DNA of 33,788 bases, from the NCBI GenBank assembly GCA_016292015.1, contig JAEEZY010000022.1, positions 1 to 33,788 on the forward strand, in the 5' to 3' direction. A program made the translations under genes and the position numbers. The notes under the pieces are model-generated. The model searched no databases. It was given only the letters and a program-made list of their open reading frames with translations, and was not told where the DNA came from. Source of the DNA: Bacteroidales bacterium. GTDB lineage: Bacteria; Bacteroidota; Bacteroidia; Bacteroidales; P3. Positions 15,001 to 16,666 of the stretch are shown one piece after another; the first letter of the stretch is position 1; the number at the start of each line of letters is the position of its first letter.

Positions 15001-15660
15001 GAGACCGTTGCCTTCGTTGGAGATGGAGAAGTTGTAGCTGTTGTTGCCCGCAAGCCCTTGGAAGTATCCGACGTTGTTTGTCTCGCCGGAATCGACCAGT
15101 TTGTAACTGATTACGGCATTGTTGTCGCATTCGCATATAGCGCTGATGTTGATTTTACCGCCATTGCCGTTGCAGTCAGGGGTTACCGTAACCGATGTGA
15201 CGGTCACACCCTCGTCGCAGATGTTGAAGTCCGAGCCGGTGATGACAACGGTCGAGTCGCCTCCCGTGCAGTATCCGCGGAAATACCACTCGTAGTTTCC
15301 CACCGGCATGTTGCTGGTGGTGAATAAACCGCTGTTGTCCTCGAAGCGGAAGGTCTGGCTGGTGGTGGTGTTGGTGAAATAGAGTGCGATGGTGCCGTTG
15401 AACGAGTCGTTGTAGTCGTCCATACTCCATTCTATTTCAAGGCTCGCTGTGTTGGCGGTTATAATATTGACGGTGAACGATGTCTCGTCAAGCTGGTCGC
15501 ACTGGGCTTGAGCTGCGCTCACTCCGGCGAGGGAGAGGAGCAGGGCGGCCAGGAGGTAACGGGCCTTCCGGGTCAGCTTCGTTCCGAGATGTTGGTTTTT
15601 GGTTTCGACGGCTCTTTCCGAACTACCTTTCATCGCAAAAACGGGTATTATTTGTTCCAT
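1..15660 (-). CDS. Giant exported Ig/SprB-like repeat surface protein (3' end outside window)
   Basis: The frame is open from an ATG at 15658-15660 to the window edge: 5220 codons with no stop, so the protein exceeds 5,200 residues. An in-frame stop lies at 15688-15690. The first 34 residues are basic/polar, then comes a hydrophobic core ending SAAQAQC near residue 54, a signal peptide with a long n-region; Met10 (15631-15633) is an alternative start giving a more usual length. In order follow a beta-rich N-terminus, two CUB-like domains, FN3-like domains around a jelly-roll/MAM-like domain, GCDSI / WRG modules, about 27 Ig/SprB-like repeats, and more GCDS modules. Such proteins in Bacteroidota are usually secreted by the type IX system and act in adhesion or gliding, but the C-terminal sorting domain would lie outside the window, so secretion route and function are inferred. 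I found no frameshift. Confidence 0.93.
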   Translation of the reverse strand, partial: MEQIIPVFAMKGSSERAVETKNQHLGTKLTRKARYLLAALLLSLAGVSAAQAQCDQLDETSFTVNIITANTASLEIEWSMDDYNDSFNGTIALYFTNTTTSQTFRFEDNSGLFTTSNMPVGNYEWYFRGYCTGGDSTVVITGSDFNICDEGVTVTSVTVTPDCNGNGGKINISAICECDNNAVISYKLVDSGETNNVGYFQGLAGNNSYNFSISNEGNGLTVDTTIYVPEASSCDITATGTPSLTILDYSYEDGTGLTQFFYKVEIPTLDGTPVSVEVKYGGESGPDPTYYDPSTGNGYVMIPINANTKDLEVKMRARCCGSFPGSVPGEWFLIDTIHHYANYTISTEGYCEHYALGGSERGSATINFNPPYNVSSNESSMGIRITPVHDQDNIVYNSIDISGGTIELPSLDEGEYRVYVYITDGLGTDEHTYNAYLDTTFTIGYRFKITLQNDSSTFCATDSVLYRAIVTGGRAPYEYEWVAYETTFGIGDDSIWVNFDIASSYDPAVAVTDADGCYLEKEINFTLLPAYTQATDYYYDSYTYSRNRYIIASQLPFTLQDFTFDGSETSASHEFTFQTANGCDSIVHIDFSQKPGIALPSSGNLDTTITTGVDVYDDGGLSSAAALHADRTLTLHAPEGNTLELQLTGRTFNLGEGEALYVYDYNGVNDNALLFEYRQGMNPPNMDFTSNSRSLTFRYVTGNSCAQGFIMTVNTKDISNECLPVYNVTSTTEMTAATWVRCNMQWEYSGVADSFEVKYVGLKWNDAEGKMDTINGPVTEYTTSNSIQIGCYNNLGIENCQIAVRAICGVGDTSEACLHSFIPFSPLIIPHTGDTLVVLDSTIRTVALFDEGGYDGAYNNDADGSLTVKAADGYELIITHSSAYDLENNYDFLYITDDYAGTATNTHLLDTLNGEGGTIESDMYSRSDGFKFTLKSDESQTKDGVNFTIYQVKLDQCRQPYNPKAVKHLMDVTPYYEITDAGAYGANVGDRVQVKKTNVATNTITYDTLALEMGDNNRPVLSIEPQYTMDVQLATLCGYSTTPVWSEPVRLSACQAPEAITVGTTSNISAELTVTGSDAPQFLVSYHVSGSNRWLDTVVGSSSFTLQGLAPSSNYEVRAASICSDGDTSDFSPSLTFSTDCGYRPGLAEDEIYREPDAFRFDIVEVGNELSNMPSCWSRGDYEYNLRHYPYIAKDTSINADGDYSLLFWAQAPSSDEQIAILPQFDTYYGTMDKWALSFTANLRNLDIAECRTPDSAQLEIGVMTNPLDESTFTLVETIHVYNTIVDANYVVPLRNYNGSGLYPAIKMQGNQVPYDYTPYVLLKDFMVIPDLHIEAPTNLQVVPHPVQNDKALVTWDCSEMDDFPDDGFEQFKVAVTAKDNQQTYDSYEKSVVINTTPGVTYTIRVTHSKPSGRYGRTMAQTGFSTVQYTAPLYDHMQVDTIMASNGETTISGTEPGMPFSYGVQSSSEAIYKSSEVTATTINAIAIRRKPGCNTTGSFQRITIRMADVDNESFNVQDNGNGTYTILNGHEFYTEQEQLTTNYTPNGDGWIVFELDQPYTHDPSKNLLVGFDTYPGDYADQWGGEVEFYHDHGDPSAKGLFLKTQDLSSLSEDYTYNPICRRPQMLFIQNKNCTNDSIIIDTTLCESATLTWRGETISFSDDDIELHKVAIDSTYNYDRYEWEYTYAYIYNDKVEGVGTGGCDSIYQLRIEKHYNATNNYDMENVDYPHEVSCGPFTWRNGETYDYSMGTYVYYEYDGASPSFGYYGPRAMDTVRGVTADGCDSIYGLNLEITPYFTVIFDTSNVDAGTGMKPAYGCEGSDYELPECTMTVAHKVFRAWEWDGDWYESGDIIEADWIEDDTIYLTPVFECDVEEIATEYEEFCPNGGEYEWRGKTITMDYAVQHGRIDSIAGVYYIYVYDSVAGAVAGVCDSIYTLRLNMENRLILDEAVINQCEAQGWTWNTTYGDMNHYGSDMGWRWVDDGDDGHKEFDMSTAAIYIDPFANGECGRLSLLSLEIEDDGEDHDIDTVIFIKYKIEYGDGIDTLHSMTMYVCDGNEYFVPECPDTVTREGYDFVYWSDWPECGWEVEPGSSQYAGSGTIYLYGMWESNCEDKEAADTTVMCPNDTLSWHGFTLRGPELQIGEWDSVMTKYGVIPGECDSIYHMHVTVLSRPTLNLTEQEEPLCYGYQTGWIGVAVTDGNTPFQYAMGDSSYTAALDTTEHKFENLAAGTHTVWVKDACGVTDNIGVTITQPTEIMITNMQAYDSTACYGSSHSVNLAVDGGTSPYTYLWNSDGNHMESYLEINTNVAGTHNDTILVTDANGCTATASYTTKVYDSLSVSVSGNDTTYCHGATATPLVVTVEGGVTDSGYTYQWYNYGTAIDGATGSSFTVPTTSGVQYDNITVMVDNICGAKTVAAPSITVLDSLRLVAYTNDATLCFGANTAQMEVDVQGGGAFTGQWYMNGTAVTDHNPGDADNKYTPRTDTAGTFTYSLKVVSNAGCGSDSVQVKTLTVYDVLTAESLSNDTIICMRYRDTLYVSVAGGSGSYSYQWQKDNTDISDATEESYKLRAEEAGTSVYSVRVTDNSGCGDTTITIATVTVPESISLDTMISASYCFGAPAETITLEPTGGNGTYEYLWQVADNDDMMGADTLSVTGNSYTPTTDSASGYYYRVRVFSGGCSNEFDVARIYVMEPVVMQSTADSLAICLGTEGNMYDLTDLTSGGNDYEYTYKWFKNGVEIDGETSGIYTPVGSAAGTFTYRAIAIDDMGCMSDTATVGVLTVYEPMTVTVENQDTNYCHGAEADLLRINSITGGSGNYSYQWIEDPGEMFIPGATTCDLDNLTAGQTETISIYSVRVSDNTCSYDTTITVATITVYGNNVTYDTLAACDSLHWLDGNYYTMSVQDMDTVPYYVFAAADQHGCDSTVYLNKLTIYETMHVSADNGESLVCIFDTVDIANNDNPWTLVGPVSHTGGSSIIYTWYRNGNAMDSHSSDSEFNLKYTTVGVYNYSVVATDSLGCGRDSISVGTHIVSRPFILSKSNADTINYCINSEADTLGLNITYGSGHYLYQWLEDGEDVANGSDSLYVPSTNEAGTHTYSLRLFDSICGTDTTVTMATITVTQTLLASIEPDTLYNCMGNEGSFTVTVAGGSEPTYKWYRNRELLADETSADINFDADSAGTFIYSVVVTDGAGCGRDSLYAGRSIVYDPMAVTADNHDTAYCYGVPADTLRLNVSGGSGNYNYRWFVHDYYETVLSTTDKYKPSTDESGTTIYDVVVTDNECGYDTNFTVATVTVRENFSATFSATNAGGSVCINSVGDNMVVMANGGIGTYTYQWYAEYDSVGGRLDTIEGATAASYQPTFDTTATNLRYLVTVTDANGCGDTTLQTGWFTVADSARIQVSNPNSIDSVYCYGDTATRIELIANGGWGDNSTNRYYWYINGELSDYEDPYGSFTPSTETSGVFAISAKYVPAGCGSDSIFVKTITVRDAFEVSPEDQSYIYCLNSTPDTISVEGMVSGSGDYEYQWYAVTGETVEVIDTLAGATNNWYVPATNLAGEVEYRVKVTDLNCGSDTIVSLGYITVMDSIRILSGVDSLYACLGAEAGTFGVEYEGVGEMDYDWYLNGAEVYRDIVNEFMPSSDSAGVFDYYLVLRSNYGCASDSVLAGVLTVTAPIDLTVDNPVTSYCYGATAEAITITPTGGDGTYHYSWLAANNSDFMMGETLDIDTNSYTPATDTNRSYYFRVTVTSGACSASEDINGIYVMPQLKLNVTPDTNAICYGTEGNTYDLADFTEGGSEPYTYQWYKDGVELNGETGDSYMPVGTTAGTFVYSAVATDGAGCHSDTATVGVLTVRSNLAVTSTIQDTTYCNNADADSLRVTVTGGSGNYNYRWFVHDYYEEVLSTDEAYKPETDQAGTTLYDIEITDNECGADTSFTVASITVNYRFQVAIDDADQSNTYCLNATPLELTLEDAILGSGNYSYQWYASDVNSGELDTLTGATASTYTPATNTAGAIVYQAKVTDLICGGDTTVSVANISVRDALTVTKSGDTALCANGTTTLSVTPDGGWGNYTYQWQKVVDSAFSVVYGAESNSYTTEQMEPGTHYYRIVVQDPCDTLFIDFTVNVSTNPDVTSNIDTTYCFGATAEAITLSPTGGNGEYSYLWVVANHDDMMPADTLDVTTNSYVPVTDSAAEYYYRVTITSGGCSSELDVARINVIEQVKINVEPDTSSICYGAEGTTYELEDFTAGGYGQYTYQWYMNGGEVFDETSSTYMPIGDAAGTFVYSAVAFDNSGCQSDTTTIAVLTVSAQLQITSTHDTIIYCENSTANPLTVNVTGGVNYTYEWSIVSGNATLDSNNTSSTYTPSTDITSGYQDTTIYMVTVTEDECDQEASATIATVIVGANLSVAAPYVEYEGEELNNWAGINVCTNNSQKKLEAGWWSGSAMEGAPRPIGFQWYRDGVAIDGADTSAVIIATDSAGSFDYSVAFVSSNGCGNDTLHTIVYIDDSLRYSGHLDVPTTLCLGSTVTEANQIQVNTTGGAGTFYYRWYINGEPVADTATTSNVIMPSTDVAGTYSYSVQITANVCGSDSVHIMDLTVKAPTTTYDTMAVCDSLRWINDSLYAIDTNNSSIYQGITTDQTHTVADQYGCDSTVYLHLTVNPSGYFYQGRGGMAPDTMSYCYGSWIDVYTDSQYPEGFAYQWYRDGEAIADATGWRDSTLADTPGTHVYSLKVTPYSGCASDSGAVRVANIYEPFAVNTFQLDTAGCMEDTYLNLPEVDTNATGGCGTSEMRWYEIVGNDTIESNGTVYMDSVGPGEYNYVLMLIDRYECGEGIGINATVTVAEDYTASFVSDEGSIPQSDTSMADLTVCSLNPGLELPENEYVYDMHTFIGWQNSATGDTVQPGDTVMLTGNTTFNTVWRANCQNVDTVEYAEYCEGGSTTWRGMTISGLQQEYTDTVAGVVDVLCDSVYHLLVTVHYPTTSDTTMLACDSVWWNGMFFTETPDTTQSYFMAGGNQYGCDSTAYLNLTVNYSIHDYVVETACDSYTFDNVTYTESTDLPTVGAISDNGCPFITHISLTMNYSYHGEDSATACDMYVWNDMELTETGDHDYTGVTVDGCDSVVTLHLTLHQTAYGMDTQTACDSLVWIDGNTYFGDFPGNVGEITYTFEGGSMYGCDSVAVLDLTMEDHIYVEFLSDFGDGWMDEVAACVMKPLVMPECAFE
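2741..3290 (-). repeat. Two-domain repeat, copy C (third in protein order)
   Basis: This 550-bp segment encodes two consecutive Ig-like domains running from TYCFGATAEAITLSPTGG to SDTTTIAVLTV. It matches 4111-4660 and 7312-7860 in order, length and much of the sequence, including the distinctive sequence ANHDDMMPADTL and the CYGAEGTTYELEDF segment. Confidence 0.8.
3838..4030 (-). repeat. Recently duplicated Ig-like unit, copy 1
   Basis: It encodes GSGNYNYRWFVHDYYEEVL and a following TTLYDIEITDNECGADT. It is nearly the same as 5775-5968; the two share an identical stretch of about 38 nt starting at tgtacgaaccagcgg on the plus strand, at about 3978 and 5917. Confidence 0.85.
4111..4660 (-). repeat. 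Two-domain repeat, copy B
   Basis: It encodes the same domain pair as 2741-3290: SYCYGATAEAITITPTGG, ANNSDFMMGETL, CYGTEGNTYDLADF, then SDTATVGVLTV. Nucleotide similarity to copy C is clear by eye in the stretch that reads actgcgctgtaaacgaagg on the plus strand. Confidence 0.8.
5775..5968 (-). repeat. Recently duplicated Ig-like unit, copy 2
   Basis: It encodes GSGNYNYRWFVHDYYETVL and TTIYDVVVTDNECGYDT and is the partner of 3838-4030. This is the most similar pair of single repeats that I found in the gene, which suggests recent duplication or gene conversion. Confidence 0.85.
7312..7860 (-). repeat. Two-domain repeat, copy A (first in protein order)
   Basis: It encodes SYCFGAPAETITLEPTGG, ADNDDMMGADTL, CLGTEGNMYDLTDL and SDTATVGVLTV, so it is the third member of the duplicated domain-pair family. 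It is more diverged in DNA than copies B and C are from each other. Confidence 0.75.
8900..10775 (-). repeat. GCDSI / W-x-G module block with InlB-B-like units inside the giant protein
   Basis: The translation shows repeated modules that open with a Cys and an aromatic W-(R/H)-G turn (LTWRGETI, FTWRNGET, YEWRGKTI, LSWHGFTL) and close with CDSIYxLxxxV (GGCDSIYQLRI, DGCDSIYGLNL, VCDSIYTLRL, ECDSIYHMHV). Two segments, about 10060-10275 and 9330-9560, resemble InlB-B / Listeria-Bacteroides repeats, with a Gly/Phe-Trp core and a terminal TIYLxxxxE. A SprB-like unit (AGTHTVWVKDACG) lies at about 8905-9140. The Cys pairs could form one disulfide per module. Family assignment is from memory of the motifs. 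Confidence 0.65.
10780..13882 (-). other. N-terminal domain block of the giant protein: CUB-like, FN3-like and jelly-roll-like domains
   Basis: Two CUB-like segments are visible, at about 13516-13875 (core ALYVYDYNG) and about 12795-13182 (YDFLYITDDYAG). An FN3-like domain lies at about 12249-12521 (FLVSYHVSGSNRWLDT, then LAPSSNYEVRAAS). A MAM/choice-of-anchor-like jelly roll follows at about 11680-12230 (PSCWSR, then LEIGVMTNPLDESTF). A second FN3-like domain is at about 11375-11660, and a further beta-rich domain at about 10780-11340. This mix is common in secreted proteins of Bacteroidota. Boundaries are by eye and approximate. Confidence 0.6.
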
Positions 15661-15691
15661 GTATCTGGTGTGGTTTTTACTAATATATTAT

Positions 15692-15732
15692 ATTATACGA
15701 CATTATACGACGCTACGCTTCCGCAAAGCGTA
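15692..15732. repeat. Tandem decamer and inverted repeat in the giant gene's leader
   Basis: ATTATACGAC occurs twice in tandem (15692-15701 and 15702-15711). Next to it is a perfect 7-bp inverted repeat, TACGCTT / AAGCGTA, with a 5-nt loop (15714-15732). Both lie between the predicted promoter and the start codon, so the mRNA leader would carry a small hairpin. A regulatory role is a guess. Confidence 0.6.
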
Positions 15733-15745
15733 CATTATTATGTAA

Positions 15746-15777
15746 CAAAAGTATGTTAAAAATTTCAAAAAAACAAG
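15746..15777 (-). promoter_or_regulatory. Bacteroidota-type promoter of the giant gene
   Basis: On the minus strand TACTTTTG (15746-15753) matches the -7 box TAnnTTTG exactly. CTTG (15774-15777) lies 20 nt upstream and fits the -33 TTG core. Transcription would begin near 15740, giving a leader of about 80 nt. Confidence 0.65.
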
Positions 15778-16113
15778 AAAAGTTGAAAACTTTTTTGGAG
15801 AAGGCTGAATGGAACATCAAAAAGGCTCAAAAATGGGTGTTTTTTTCCCATCGAAGGACATCGAAATTTTTTGATTGCGAAAATATTCGAAAAATGCGAA
15901 AGTTTTTTTACGTCGAAACACACTAAAAACACGAAAGGGTGCTCTGGGTTTGTTCTGGAACCTGGGGTGAAAATATTGATGAGAAACTGCAAGTTTTTTT
16001 TCTCGGCGGGTACATAATTTCACAAGCTGATGAAGGATGGATTGCGCCATTCGTGCCAAAGTGACTTACTGTGTTTGTAACCCGATGGTAGTCAGTTGAC
16101 AAGCTTGTTTTCC
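15778..16113. other. Gene-free AT-rich stretch of the divergent spacer
   Basis: I see no credible gene here. The stretch is rich in A/T tracts and in CGAAA words (for example attgcgaaaat followed by attcgaaaaat at about 15875-15896), which could give curved DNA. The short minus-strand frames are low-complexity, Phe/Lys-rich and lack any family resemblance. Confidence 0.5.
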
Positions 16114-16311
16114 TCCGTATCAACACTGTATCAACGCCGTATCAACTACGTATCAAACCCGTACCAACTCCGTGGTATCTCCGTGGCATCTTCGTACCAA
16201 CGCCGTGGTATCTCCGTGGTAACACCGATACTCCTCTAGGGTGCATCCAATACACCTTCATGGTTACTTCGATAGACCTTCAGGGTATGTATAGGGTGTC
16301 GCTATGGTGTG
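16114..16311. repeat. Array of 18 degenerate 11-bp tandem repeats (array 1)
   Basis: The sequence splits without any gap or insertion into 18 units of exactly 11 bp. Examples are tccgtatcaac, actgtatcaac, gccgtatcaac, cccgtaccaac, tccgtggtatc, tccgtggcatc, gccgtggtatc, tccgtggtaac, ttcatggttac, ttcagggtatg and gctatggtgtg. The approximate consensus is TCCGTGGTAAC, with units 1-5 favouring GTATCAAC. It lies between the divergent giant gene and the M16 gene. No family name comes to mind. Confidence 0.85.
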
Positions 16312-16360
16312 TGGGGAGGGGGAGGGTCGTTCTTTTGGAGTATTACGGGATTCGAAATGA

Positions 16361-16390
16361 AGTTTTCGTACTTTTTCGTGCGTTTTCGCA
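16361..16390. repeat. Three 10-bp repeats with TTTTCG core
   Basis: Three consecutive units read agttttcgta, ctttttcgtg and cgttttcgca. They lie just downstream of the 11-bp array and upstream of the first M16 promoter. The array is short, so chance is possible. Confidence 0.45.
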
Positions 16391-16442
16391 GTCGTAAATA
16401 TTGGCAATTTTCGCAACTACACAACAAAAAAATCAAAAAAAA

Positions 16443-16473
16443 TTTGGTGGTTTGAAATTTATTACTACTTTTG
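16443..16473 (+). promoter_or_regulatory. Upstream promoter (P1) of the M16 peptidase gene
   Basis: TTTG (16443-16446), a 19-nt spacer, and TACTTTTG (16466-16473) match the Bacteroidota -33/-7 consensus exactly. Transcription would begin near 16480, about 185 nt upstream of the ATG. Confidence 0.75.
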
Positions 16474-16503
16474 CAGTGTATTAGTTAACTATAACACTAC
16501 AAC

Positions 16504-16515
16504 ATATTGCAATAT
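16504..16515. promoter_or_regulatory. 12-bp perfect palindrome between P1 and P2
   Basis: ATATTGCAATAT is a perfect palindrome placed just downstream of P1. It could be an operator, but AT-rich palindromes of this length also arise by chance. Confidence 0.3.
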
Positions 16516-16560
16516 TGTAAAGTGAATCAGGAGAATAGCCCAAAAGTGAAAAAAAGACCG

Positions 16561-16590
16561 TTTGTAGAAAACAAAAATATCGTAAATTTG
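16561..16590 (+). promoter_or_regulatory. Proximal promoter (P2) of the M16 peptidase gene
   Basis: TTTG (16561-16564), an 18-nt spacer, and TAAATTTG (16583-16590) fit the Bacteroidota consensus. Transcription would begin near 16597, about 70 nt before the start codon. Confidence 0.7.
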
Positions 16591-16666
16591 CATTCTTAAT
16601 ATTAATAAAGAAATTCATTTATAGACACACACAAAATTGATTAATAACAACTAACACTTAAAAAAG

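Noticed and set aside
100..15327. Many plus-strand frames of 60 to 281 codons across the giant gene
   Set aside because: All lie opposite one continuous repeat-protein frame and echo its repeats (for example two frames starting MYEPAVVVVAAAA at 3979 and 5917). They are Val/Ala/Gly/His-rich antisense products.
16114..16311. CRISPR array
   Set aside because: Units are 11 bp, contiguous and degenerate, without spacers; there are no cas genes nearby.
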